Source: JACCTI01 sp051005695 (GTDB taxonomy: Bacteria; Verrucomicrobiota; Verrucomicrobiia; Chthoniobacterales; UBA10450). Taken from it: a DNA stretch of 64,000 bases. Each line of letters opens with the position of its first letter. Positions within the stretch are counted from its first letter, which is position 1. Below, piece after piece: positions 21,031 through 29,545 of the stretch. Made by a program: the position numbers and the translations under genes. The stretch spans positions 35,595 through 99,594 of the forward strand of contig JBPCJC010000038.1 in NCBI GenBank assembly GCA_051005695.1. Direction: 5' to 3'. Under the pieces are notes generated by a model that ran no database searches, was not told the DNA's origin, and was given only the letters and a program-made list of their open reading frames with translations.

Positions 21031-23402
21031 TTGTAGTCCGCCTGCGGAAGATCTGGCATCGGCAACTGTTTGTCCTCGCCTGCGCGCGGAGGACAATCCG
21101 GGCAGTCGTCCTGATCTAACTCGGGGCCGAAGTGGGTCTTTTCTGTGTGCTTAAGGCGCAGGCGCATCATGTCGAGTTTCGTCAGGGTCACTTCGGGACG
21201 CATCAAAACAATCAATTCTTGCCTCGACTTCGTTTTGCTGGTGTTTCGGAACAACGCTCCGATCACCGGAATCCTGCTCAAGATCGGGATGCCGCTCACG
21301 TCGCGCCCTTGCTCGTCCATAATCAATCCTCCCAGTACAATGGTTGAGCAGTTCGGCGCAGAGACGGTCGTCTTGATGTAGCGCGTAGCGATATTTGGAA
21401 TCCGGTTGTTATCAACCTGAGTGAAGCCGGCGAGGCTATCCACCTTCTGCAGAATATCGAGGGAGACTTCCTTTTCCGAGTTGATCAGCGGGACGACTTC
21501 CAGTTGCAACGCAACTTTCTTGAACTGGATATTCGACTGTTGCGTCAGACCTCCAGTCAAGCTGCTGCCGCCATTGATCGTGTTTACCGGTACTGGTATT
21601 TCCGTTCCCGATGCGATGATCGCTTTCTTATTGTTAGTCGTGAAAACGGTCGGCCTTGAAATTGTCCGAAAGCGGCCGCTCGATTGCAGCGCTTTTACCA
21701 TCGCCGCAAGCCTGTCACCCGCGGCTAGGTAGACGTTAGCTCCACCGGCGGCAGCCGCGGCAATCTGTGTAAAATTTTGAGTAGCCACCGGGTTGAAAAT
21801 TCCCGTTGGATTCGTTGTTGTGGTGGACCCACTCGTAGATGACGTGCCGGGTAAAGCGAGTCCGGTGCTTCGAGACGCAAAGGCTCCCCGAAGATTCCCG
21901 TCGTTTCCGCGAAGAAAATAGTCAACGCCAAATTGCTCATCATTGTTTAGCCTCAGCTCGCCGATAACGGTGCTCAACGCGACTTGCGGCGCCTTCACAT
22001 CCATCTCATCGAGAATCTTCATCACCTTCACCACCACTTCGCGATTGCCGAGGACGATGATGCTGTTGGACCGCTGATCGGAAATAATCTTGGCGTTGCC
22101 AATCGTGACTGCTTTCGGCGCGGTGTCCACGGCCTGGGTCGAAAGCTCTTCCGAGAAACTTTGTCCGCCGCCGTTGCTCCCGCCGAAACCGTTGTTGCTG
22201 TTATTTCCGAAGTCGCTCGCGGTTGACGCGCTGGTGCTCGGATTGCGGCGCGGCTGATTTTGCGCCTGCAGATTTGGATTCGCACCGGCGCCTTCACCGC
22301 CCGCCGCATTGCTGCCCGGCTCGGTCAGCGCCTGCACCAACACCGGCAGAACATCCGAAGCGGAAATGTAACGCAGCGGACGCGTGACCGGTTTCGCGAA
22401 ATCAACATTGGCATCGAACTCCGCGATCAGCTTGCGGATGAACGGCATGTTGACCGGTCGCGTGATCACGTGAATCCGGTTCGTCCGCACATCCGCGGCC
22501 AGCTTGATTTTGCCGACCACAATCGAATCCTCGGAAAGTGCGGTCAGCCCGCCGAGATCATTCCCTTCGAAGGCGACCGGTTGTTGCGGCGGCGCCGGCA
22601 CCCCTGGACGGACTGTTCGAATGCCGCCGGGGGCGGGAGCACCATTGGGGGGCTGGTTCCCTTTCTCGAAAACATCCTTGAGCATGTCGACCACTTTGCT
22701 GGCGTCGGCGCGCTCGAGTTTGATGAACTCGCTGACCACTTCCGCGGGCGGGATGTCCACCTGGTTGATGATGTTAACCAAGCTGCGAATGACGCTGGAA
22801 TTTTCCGTGACCAGAATGCTGGAGGATTTCGGGAGCGCGAGGAAAGAAGTGTAGGGCTGCGGCGGGGAGAGATATTGGCCGAGCACTTGTTGCAGCTCGG
22901 TCGGATCGGCGAAACGCAGTTTGAAAAGGAAGCTGATCACATGATCGCCCGCCGGAATCATCGCTTCATCGGAGATGATCGGCACGCCGGCGGCTCGTGG
23001 ATTTTTTCCGGTGCCGATGACTTTGACGATGTCGCCGTCCGCCGGGACTAACGAGTAGCCGTTGAGCAAAAGATTGATCTCGATGATGCGAATGGCTTCT
23101 TCGCGCGGAACCGGCTTGGCGATGAAGATGTTGACCTTGCCCTGGACGAAATTATCCAGGACGAGTTTTTTGCCGGTGAGTTGCTCGTAAAGCCGGAGGA
23201 CGTCGACGACATCGCTGTTCGGATATTGCAGCGTGACCATTTCCGGCGCACCCGGCGGAGCCGACGGCGGCGGCGCGGGATTATTCGCGGCCAGGTTGGC
23301 CGGAAGTTCAGTCTGCTGCGCGCGCGCCAGCGGCGTGAGCGCGAGCACGAAGGCCGTGAAGCACAAAAGGCGAAGCACGCGCTTATGTAAAGGTTTGGTC
23401 AT
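21027..23402 (-). CDS. gspD: type II secretion system secretin GspD
   Basis: A 791-residue outer-membrane secretin. It has a signal peptide (to about LARAQ), N0-N3 ring domains with VVDVLRLYEQLTGK and INLLLNGY, a Gly/Asn/Ser-rich linker in N3, and the C-terminal secretin domain with VPLINSEKEVSLDI and the end motif near SIPILSRIPVIGALFR. No lipobox is seen. It is coupled to the ATPase gene, an arrangement fitting a secretion or pilus operon whose remaining parts (gspF, gspG and so on) are not in the window. Confidence 0.92.
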   Translation of the reverse strand: MTKPLHKRVLRLLCFTAFVLALTPLARAQQTELPANLAANNPAPPPSAPPGAPEMVTLQYPNSDVVDVLRLYEQLTGKKLVLDNFVQGKVNIFIAKPVPREEAIRIIEINLLLNGYSLVPADGDIVKVIGTGKNPRAAGVPIISDEAMIPAGDHVISFLFKLRFADPTELQQVLGQYLSPPQPYTSFLALPKSSSILVTENSSVIRSLVNIINQVDIPPAEVVSEFIKLERADASKVVDMLKDVFEKGNQPPNGAPAPGGIRTVRPGVPAPPQQPVAFEGNDLGGLTALSEDSIVVGKIKLAADVRTNRIHVITRPVNMPFIRKLIAEFDANVDFAKPVTRPLRYISASDVLPVLVQALTEPGSNAAGGEGAGANPNLQAQNQPRRNPSTSASTASDFGNNSNNGFGGSNGGGQSFSEELSTQAVDTAPKAVTIGNAKIISDQRSNSIIVLGNREVVVKVMKILDEMDVKAPQVALSTVIGELRLNNDEQFGVDYFLRGNDGNLRGAFASRSTGLALPGTSSTSGSTTTTNPTGIFNPVATQNFTQIAAAAAGGANVYLAAGDRLAAMVKALQSSGRFRTISRPTVFTTNNKKAIIASGTEIPVPVNTINGGSSLTGGLTQQSNIQFKKVALQLEVVPLINSEKEVSLDILQKVDSLAGFTQVDNNRIPNIATRYIKTTVSAPNCSTIVLGGLIMDEQGRDVSGIPILSRIPVIGALFRNTSKTKSRQELIVLMRPEVTLTKLDMMRLRLKHTEKTHFGPELDQDDCPDCPPRAGEDKQLPMPDLPQADYK

Positions 23403-23544
23403 GCTCGGTCAACTGAGTGAGGCTGGCGTCCGCTCGAGGAACTTCGCGAAGCTGCACCCACCAGGAGAGGATTGTAGCAGGCCGGGACGCGCACGGCTAT
23501 ACTCGTTTGCGCGCAGTTTTCTCGACCGAGCGGCCAGGAAAATA

Positions 23545-23586
23545 AGAAAGCCGCCCGCGAATGCGTAAGCAATCCGCGGGCGGCTG
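23545..23586 (-). terminator. rho-independent terminator
   Basis: On the minus strand an 11-bp GC stem (AGCCGCCCGCG / CGCGGGCGGCT) with a loop of about 13 bases is followed by TTTCTTATTTT. It sits about 20 bp beyond the stop of the peptidoglycan-binding protein gene. The rest of 23403-23605 shows no gene. Confidence 0.85.
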
Positions 23587-23605
23587 AGAATCGAAAGCGC
23601 GCAGG

Positions 23606-24496
23606 TTACCGTAACCCGAGAGCGTCGAGTGTGGCCTCGTCGATCTGGCCGTTAACCGGGAGTCCGTTGTTGGCTTGGAAATTTATCAACGCACGGCGGG
23701 TCATCGGCCCAAAAAGGCCGTCGAGGTCGCCGCGATAATATCCCTCTTGCTGCAATTCCGCCTGCACGTTCGCGATCACCTGGCCGGGATCGAGATCGTT
23801 GTAGCCATAAACCGGCGCGTCATAAGTGTAGCTACTGAAGTAGGGATCGTAGCCGTAGGCGGGATACCAAGAGCCCGCGTTCAAGTAATAGTAACCACCG
23901 CCAAAGCGCGCGAAGCGGCTGTAGTGATTGCGATACCAACTGCGATCGTGCCGGTCGCGATCCCAATGGTGGTCGCGATCCCCCCGACCGTTCTCACCTT
24001 GATCCCAATGACGGCCGCGATCCCCATGACCGTTTTCACCTTGATCCCAATGACGGTCGCCACCTTCATAACCGGCAAGCTCGGAGCCTTGGCCGACACG
24101 ATTATTCCCGTTGCGGTTAATCACTCTATTGTTTCCGTTGCGGTTGATCACGCGATTGTTATTCCACTGGTTCTGAGGAACGACGTTGGTCTCCGCGCTC
24201 ACGTTCGGGGTGGAGATGCCGCGGTTCAGATTGCGCTGGCGGGCGACGCCCTGGCGGATGAGGCCCGGATGTTTCATCACTTCCGCAGACGTGTGGAACT
24301 GCTGCGCGTTTCCGGAGAAGTTCGTGTTAACATGCGGGCGATTTACCCGCACTTGTCCGCCGCGCGGCGCGAAGTTTCGGGCCTGGACGTGCCGGTCACC
24401 ATTGCCCTCTTTTTGGTGTTTATCTTTATCGTCCGCCGAAGCGAGACGAGGCAGCACAAGGCTGAGTGAAAGAGCAATCAGGACTAGGCGTTTCAT
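23606..24496 (-). CDS. exported peptidoglycan-binding-domain protein with Asn/Arg and Asp/His repeats
   Basis: A 296-residue secreted protein. Signal peptide at 1-21 (LVLPRLASA). The middle is low complexity: NRVINRNGN units (about 115-135) and three copies of a DRHWDQGENGxGD-like unit (about 147-185), then a Tyr-rich stretch. The C-terminal 65 residues form a PG_binding_1 domain (VQAELQQEGYYRGDLDGLFGPMT..). This suggests wall anchoring; the repeats may be a flexible linker. A terminator follows it. Confidence 0.78.
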   Translation of the reverse strand: MKRLVLIALSLSLVLPRLASADDKDKHQKEGNGDRHVQARNFAPRGGQVRVNRPHVNTNFSGNAQQFHTSAEVMKHPGLIRQGVARQRNLNRGISTPNVSAETNVVPQNQWNNNRVINRNGNNRVINRNGNNRVGQGSELAGYEGGDRHWDQGENGHGDRGRHWDQGENGRGDRDHHWDRDRHDRSWYRNHYSRFARFGGGYYYLNAGSWYPAYGYDPYFSSYTYDAPVYGYNDLDPGQVIANVQAELQQEGYYRGDLDGLFGPMTRRALINFQANNGLPVNGQIDEATLDALGLR

Positions 24497-24528
24497 AAGC
24501 GTATAAGTTGGACTGCTGAGAGTTTGGT

Positions 24529-25014
24529 TTATTCAACCGCGTCGGAATTCGCCGGTTGCGGAGCGGACAAAGAATGTTGCCGCATTCCTTCAAACAAGAC
24601 AATCGCGACCGCGGTCGCCAGGTTCAGACTACGCGTACCGTGCATCGGAATAGTCAGCAACGATTCCCGGTTCGCCTGCAGCAGCGGTTCCGGCAGGCCT
24701 TTAGTTTCGCGACCGAAAACCAGAAAATCGCCCGGCCAAAATTCCTGCTCGTGATAAGGCCGCGTCGTTTTTGCGGTCAGAAAAAAATAACGCGCGTCGG
24801 CATTTTGCGACGCCTGCAGCGCCGGCCACGACGGCCACACGCACACGTCCACTTCCTTCCAATAATCCAGCCCGGCGCGTTGCAATTGCCGATCGTCGAT
24901 CTCGAACCCGAGCGGCTGCACCAGGTGCAGCGTCGACCGCGTGGCCAGACAAAGCCGGCCGATGTTCCCGGTATTCGGCGGAATCTCCGGCTCGATCAGG
25001 ACGACATTGAACAA
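24529..25014 (-). CDS. trmL: tRNA (cytidine/uridine-2'-O)-methyltransferase TrmL
   Basis: A 161-residue SPOUT enzyme that methylates the wobble ribose of certain Leu tRNAs. Motifs are IEPEIPPNTGNIGRLC at the N-terminus, VFGRETKGLP and IPMHGTRSLNLATAVAIVLFE, forming the trefoil-knot SAM site. The start is TTG at 25014, only 2 bp after the tal stop. Length is standard. Confidence 0.92.
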   Translation of the reverse strand: MFNVVLIEPEIPPNTGNIGRLCLATRSTLHLVQPLGFEIDDRQLQRAGLDYWKEVDVCVWPSWPALQASQNADARYFFLTAKTTRPYHEQEFWPGDFLVFGRETKGLPEPLLQANRESLLTIPMHGTRSLNLATAVAIVLFEGMRQHSLSAPQPANSDAVE

Positions 25015-25016
25015 GC

Positions 25017-26003
25017 TCAGCCGATCTTTCCGGCGACGAACTTCTCCAACTTCACGATATCCACCGAGAACTTGCGAATCCCTTCCGACGTTTTTTCCGT
25101 GGCCATGGCGTTGTCGTTGAAGAGCAGGCGGAATCTCTTCTCGTCCATTACCAGTTTCTCCACCGGCGCATCCTTCGATCGATTCGGGCCGATCTTGCGC
25201 TCGACCGGTTCGTTAGACTCGCTCAGTTTTTCGAGCAGATCGGGACTGATCGTGAGCAAATCGCAGCCCGCCAATTCCAGAATCTGCCCGATATTGCGGA
25301 AGCTCGCGCCCATCACTTCGGTCTTGTAACCGAACTTCTTGTAGTAGGTGTAAATCTCCTTCACCGACTGCACGCCCGGATCTTCCGAGCCGCTGTATTC
25401 GCGTTTGTTCGTTGCCTTGTACCAATCGTAGATCCGGCCGACGAAGGGCGAGATTAACTCGATCCCCGATTCCGCGCAGAGCACCGCCTGCGGGAGCGAG
25501 AACATCAACGTCAGGTTGCAGTTGATCCCTTCCTTCTCCAGCACTTCGCCCGCTTTAATCCCTTCCCAAGTCGAAGCGATCTTGATCAGAATCCGTTGCC
25601 GATCAATCCCGCGCGCCTCGTAAAGTTTGATCAGGTCGCGCCCCTTCTTGATCGATCCTTCAGTATCAAAGGAAAGCCGCGCGTCCGTCTCCGTCGAAAC
25701 GCGACCGGGCACGATCTCGAGAATTTCGCAGCCAAACTCGATCAGCAGATGATCCATCACATCCTCGACTTGAGCCGCGCCGCTGAGTCCGAATTTCTTC
25801 CGATCCGCGATCACCTTCTCGAGCAAATGCGCGTACTGCTCCTTCTGCGTGGCCGCGTAAATCAGGCTCGGATTGGTAGTCGCGTCCTGCGGTTTGAATT
25901 CGCGGATGCTTTCGAAGTCGCCGGTGTCGGCCACGACTTTCGTGAACTTCCGTAACTGCTCCAGTTGGCTGGTTTTCGTTTCCTGCTCGGTCGTCGCGCT
26001 CAT
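25017..26003 (-). CDS. tal: transaldolase
   Basis: A 328-residue class I aldolase of the pentose phosphate pathway (sedoheptulose-7-P + GAP to erythrose-4-P + F6P). The DATTNPSLI motif, the Schiff-base Lys in ILIKIASTWEG and NCNLTLMFS are diagnostic. ATG at 26003 is chosen; the frame extends 11 codons upstream without similarity. It is coupled to trmL. The rpe gene lies 6 kb away on the other strand. Confidence 0.94.
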   Translation of the reverse strand: MSATTEQETKTSQLEQLRKFTKVVADTGDFESIREFKPQDATTNPSLIYAATQKEQYAHLLEKVIADRKKFGLSGAAQVEDVMDHLLIEFGCEILEIVPGRVSTETDARLSFDTEGSIKKGRDLIKLYEARGIDRQRILIKIASTWEGIKAGEVLEKEGINCNLTLMFSLPQAVLCAESGIELISPFVGRIYDWYKATNKREYSGSEDPGVQSVKEIYTYYKKFGYKTEVMGASFRNIGQILELAGCDLLTISPDLLEKLSESNEPVERKIGPNRSKDAPVEKLVMDEKRFRLLFNDNAMATEKTSEGIRKFSVDIVKLEKFVAGKIG

Positions 26004-26055
26004 GGAAAAGAGCGTAGGCCGCAGGTCCGCCGGCACAATCCGAAAGTGCCGCGCC

Positions 26056-27162
26056 TCAGCTCGCGAGGATCGCGTCGATCCGGCTGATTTCTTCGTGGCT
26101 GAAGGTGAGATTCTCCAGCGCCTTGGCGTTCTCTTCCAACTGATCGATATCCGAGGCTCCGACGAGCGCGGTGGTCACCTCCGGAAAACGTAGCGTCCAT
26201 GCGATCGCCATTTGCGGGAGCGCTTGCCCGCGCGCTTGGGCCACTTCGTTCAGTTGCCGAAGCTGCTCGCGCACGGTGCTGATTCCTTCGCGTTGCGCCG
26301 GACTCCAGCTGCGCGCCGCCCGCGAGCCTTCCGGAACTGCGCTTAAATATTTCGGAGTTAACAAACCCTGCGCGAGCGCAGAAAATGCCACCAGGCCGAC
26401 GCCGCTCTGCCGCGCCACTTGCAGAATCCCCTGCTCCATTTCCCGCCGGAGCATGTTGTAACCCACCTGCGCGGTCACGATCGGCGCCAGCTGCATTTCG
26501 CTTGCGCGCCGGCAAGCTTCCGCGAGCAAGCCCGCGGGATAATTACTCAGGCCGACGTAGAGCGCTTTCCCCGAGCGCACGATCAGGTCGAGCGCGCGTA
26601 AAGTTTCCTCGAGCGGCGTGTTCGGATCCGGCCGATGCGAATAAAAAATGTCCACGTACTCGAGGCCGAGCCGTTGCAGGGATTGATCGATGCTCGCGAG
26701 CAAAGCCTTGCGCGAGCTGCCTTCACCGTAAGGTCCGGCCCACATCGGAAAACCGGCCTTGGTACTGACGACCATTTCTTCGCGCGGCATTTCGCGGAGC
26801 GTGCGGCCGACAATAATTTCCGACCGGCCCGGCGGCGTCCCGTAAGTGTTCGCGAGATCGAAATGAGTGATCCCGAGATTGAAGGCGCGGAAGATGCAAC
26901 CGCGCGCCAGCTCCGGGCCGACGTAACCGCCGAAAGTTTCCCAAGCGCCTAACGAGATCGCGGAGAGCTTCAAGCCCGAGCGGCCACAGGCACGAAACGA
27001 CATTTGCGCGTAGCGCGCCGGCTCCGGCGTAAACTGGTGCCAGCTCAGGCGATCGCGCTGCACCGGGCGCGCGCTCGGCGGTGCGGAAGCGGAATGCCCA
27101 GCCCGCTGGACTGGCTTTACGCCCGGTGGAGTGCGTTTTTGAAATTGCGGGTTGCTGCTCAT
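26056..27162 (-). CDS. aldo/keto reductase, YghZ/Kv-beta-like
   Basis: A 368-residue NADPH-dependent oxidoreductase with an extra N-terminal Pro/Arg-rich extension of about 55 residues before FRACGRSGLKLSAISLG. Catalytic Asp and Tyr sit in THFDLANTYG, Lys in VVSTKAG and His in IFYSHRPD. The pattern is closest to the YghZ/potassium-channel-beta group. The true start may be the Met before SFRACG (near 27003), which would remove the extension. The gap of 22 bp to the upstream aminotransferase contains an exact GCCTAACGAG. Confidence 0.82.
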   Translation of the reverse strand: MSSNPQFQKRTPPGVKPVQRAGHSASAPPSARPVQRDRLSWHQFTPEPARYAQMSFRACGRSGLKLSAISLGAWETFGGYVGPELARGCIFRAFNLGITHFDLANTYGTPPGRSEIIVGRTLREMPREEMVVSTKAGFPMWAGPYGEGSSRKALLASIDQSLQRLGLEYVDIFYSHRPDPNTPLEETLRALDLIVRSGKALYVGLSNYPAGLLAEACRRASEMQLAPIVTAQVGYNMLRREMEQGILQVARQSGVGLVAFSALAQGLLTPKYLSAVPEGSRAARSWSPAQREGISTVREQLRQLNEVAQARGQALPQMAIAWTLRFPEVTTALVGASDIDQLEENAKALENLTFSHEEISRIDAILAS

Positions 27163-27184
27163 GGAGAACTTTGCCTAACGAGAC

Positions 27185-28600
27185 CTAAGCCGAGGCCGCG
27201 GCGGGCGCGCTCCCCTGCTTCGCCCGCAAAGCGTGCCGAACGAAATTCTGCCCGATCTCCCACATCGGCCCGGGAAATTTGCGGCACTCGGTGAGGACTT
27301 GATCGAGCGCGCCGACGAAGCGATCGACTTCCTTTTCGCCGATGATTAGCGGCGGCAAAATCTTGACTACATCCATCGCGTGTCCCGCGACCTGGGTGAG
27401 AATGCGATGCCGGCTGAGCATCTGGGTTACGACCATCTGCGCGAAGAGGACCTTGTCGACTTTGTGCAAAAGCTTCCAGCCCATTTTGAGCTTCAACTCA
27501 TTAGGCTCCTGAAATTCGATCGCGATGATCAGGCCTTTGCCGCGCACTTCCTTGATGAAGGAATGTTTCGCGCGCAAAGCGTCGATCCGTTCCATCAATA
27601 TCGCACCCATCCGCGCAGAATTCTCGACCAGCTTCTCGTCGTCGATCACTTCAAGCGACGCCAGGCCACAGGCCATCGCGAGATTGTTCCGGCCGAAGGT
27701 GGTCGAGTGGACCACACAACGATCCATCCGCGAAAACGTCTTCTGATAAATTTCACGCCGCGCGACGATCGCGCCGCATGGGACGTATCCGCCGCTCAAG
27801 CTTTTCGCGAGGGTGATGATGTCCGGTTCGAGGTTCCAATGTTGAAAGCCAAACATCTTCCCGGTGCGTCCGAGGCCGGTCTGGATTTCATCCGCGATCA
27901 GGAGCGTGCCGTGTTTCCGGCAAAGTTCCTGCGCTCTAATATAGAAGTCGCCTTTCGGTGACTTACAGCCCTTGCCCTGCACCGGCTCGATGACGAACGC
28001 GGCCACGTCGCCTTTCGCGAGTTCGTGGCCTAGCGAATCCAAATCATCGAGCGCGACCCGGGTTTCGAATCCCGGCATCAACTCGCCGAAGCCTTCGGTA
28101 AAACTTTCGCAGCCCATCAGCGAAAGCGATCCCAGGCTCAGTCCGTGAAACGCGCTCTCAAGCGAAATCACGCGCTTCCGTCCGGTCGCGGCGCGGGCAA
28201 ATTTCAACGCGCCCTCGATCGCTTCGGTTCCCGAGTTGCAAAAGAAAACCGCATCGAGATGCGTCGGTGTCCGCTTCGTCAGGGCTTCGCCTAACAAGCC
28301 GCTCAAGAGCGAGCAATCCATCTGCACCATGTTCGGCAGATCGAGTTCAAGTACGTCAGTGATCGCCTTTTTTATCGCAGGATGATTGCGCCCGATGTTG
28401 AAGACGCTATAGCCGCTGAGGAAATCGAGGTAATCCCGATTATCCATGTCGTAGAGATAAGCGCCTTCCGCGCGCGCGTAGACCTTGTCAAAACCGATCA
28501 CTCGTTGCGCGGCTACGAGAGTGCGATTGAGATGCCGCTCATGCAGGTCGTAGTTCTCGCCCAGTCGCGCGGCCACGATCTCCTTCAGGTCAAAAGCCAT
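27185..28600 (-). CDS. class III PLP-dependent aminotransferase
   Basis: A 471-residue fold-type I enzyme. The glycine/serine phosphate motif FCNSGTEAIEGALKFARAATGR, the Asp in LLIADEIQTGLGRTG and the Schiff-base Lys in TLAKSLSGGYVPCGA are all present. Such enzymes use ornithine, acetylornithine, putrescine, GABA or related amines; HpnO-like members occur in hopanoid clusters. No hopanoid or arginine genes are adjacent, so the substrate is open. It probably forms an operon with the downstream aldo/keto reductase. Confidence 0.82.
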   Translation of the reverse strand: MAFDLKEIVAARLGENYDLHERHLNRTLVAAQRVIGFDKVYARAEGAYLYDMDNRDYLDFLSGYSVFNIGRNHPAIKKAITDVLELDLPNMVQMDCSLLSGLLGEALTKRTPTHLDAVFFCNSGTEAIEGALKFARAATGRKRVISLESAFHGLSLGSLSLMGCESFTEGFGELMPGFETRVALDDLDSLGHELAKGDVAAFVIEPVQGKGCKSPKGDFYIRAQELCRKHGTLLIADEIQTGLGRTGKMFGFQHWNLEPDIITLAKSLSGGYVPCGAIVARREIYQKTFSRMDRCVVHSTTFGRNNLAMACGLASLEVIDDEKLVENSARMGAILMERIDALRAKHSFIKEVRGKGLIIAIEFQEPNELKLKMGWKLLHKVDKVLFAQMVVTQMLSRHRILTQVAGHAMDVVKILPPLIIGEKEVDRFVGALDQVLTECRKFPGPMWEIGQNFVRHALRAKQGSAPAAASA

Positions 28601-28691
28601 GCGTGCCTGTAGGCGATTTGCCTCGCGAAATCAACTTCCCAGGTAAGCGGCAACGCGCCCAACGCCCATGTGATCGTCCCGTGTGTCCGGT

Positions 28692-28818
28692 TGTCATCCT
28701 GAGGTTGGCGAAGCGCGCCGAAGGACCTCACACAGAGTCTTTGGCCTAACGAATCATCACACGTGTAACGAAGAACCCTGCGTGAGATCTTTCGCCCTCT
28801 GCGCGGCTCAGGATGACA
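28692..28818. repeat. REP-like palindromic element
   Basis: A 127-bp element bounded by the perfect 12-bp inverted repeat TGTCATCCTGAG / CTCAGGATGACA. Inside are further near-complementary parts (GAAGGACCTCAC versus GTGAGATCTTTC), so the whole unit could fold into a long hairpin. Similar TCATCCTGAG elements are dispersed in many bacterial genomes. It lies between the aminotransferase start and the frameshifted gene and contains a GCCTAACGAA motif at its centre. Confidence 0.75.
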
Positions 28819-28848
28819 CCTCGCGGTGATCAAACACCCGCGAGAGGA

Positions 28849-29354
28849 TCACGGTTTCCAATCCCGATACGCCACCGGCGCGCCCACGGTGAGATTTTTC
28901 TTACTCCGACCATGGCGCTCGAGTTGCTCGGCCAGCCATTGGAACCATTCCCAACTGTTCTGCGTGCCAGTCCGCGCACGTTCGTCTTCGGCAAACGGCC
29001 GGAATTTTCGCCAGGCCAGGCGCGCCATTCCGCCGATCAAATCATCCGCCACCGAGAGCGGCACGATCGCGCGAAAACCGAATAGCCAAGGCCTTCCATG
29101 ATCGTCGCGATCTTGAGCGCCGCCTCGAGCAGGCGCGGATCGCCTTCAATCTCCGCGGCTGTCGCTCCTTCCGGAATCGAGGCGACGAGCAGCGACGAAC
29201 TCATCCACTCCGGCGACATCAAGGCTTGCACCGCGGTGAAGGCCGCGCGCTCTTCGCGGTCCCGGCGGGCGCGGCGCATTTCCACCAGGCCGAAAATCAC
29301 GCCCGTAAAAACCGTCAGTGCAGTGGCGATATTAGCGAGCGTCGAAAGATCCAC
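28849..29354 (-). pseudogene. small membrane-anchored protein gene, frameshifted (DUF4760-like)
   Basis: Two overlapping frames make one coherent protein. The first (29354 to about 29080) has an N-terminal membrane span (LANIATALTVFTGVIFGL), then RRARRDREERAAF and an acidic helix region to IMEGLGY. The second (about 29085 to 28849) continues FRAIVPLSVADDLIGG and ends RDWKP. A single-base change near 29075-29090 would restore about 167 residues. The layout recalls DUF4760, but I am not certain. It could be a decayed gene or an assembly error. Confidence 0.65.
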
Positions 29355-29545
29355 GCGCGTAGCTTAAACAGGAGCGGAGGCGCGGTGCAATTGCGCACGC
29401 CTTGATCGCGATTGTTTGCGCTCTCGGCGGCGGACCGATCGCCTCCGTCATTCATCAACTGGGCAGACCTTGAACTCGTTAGGCCACGAGGAAAATCGAT
29501 CGCGATTTGAGCGGCGAAGGCATTTCGGTAGCGTCCCTTCTCCCG

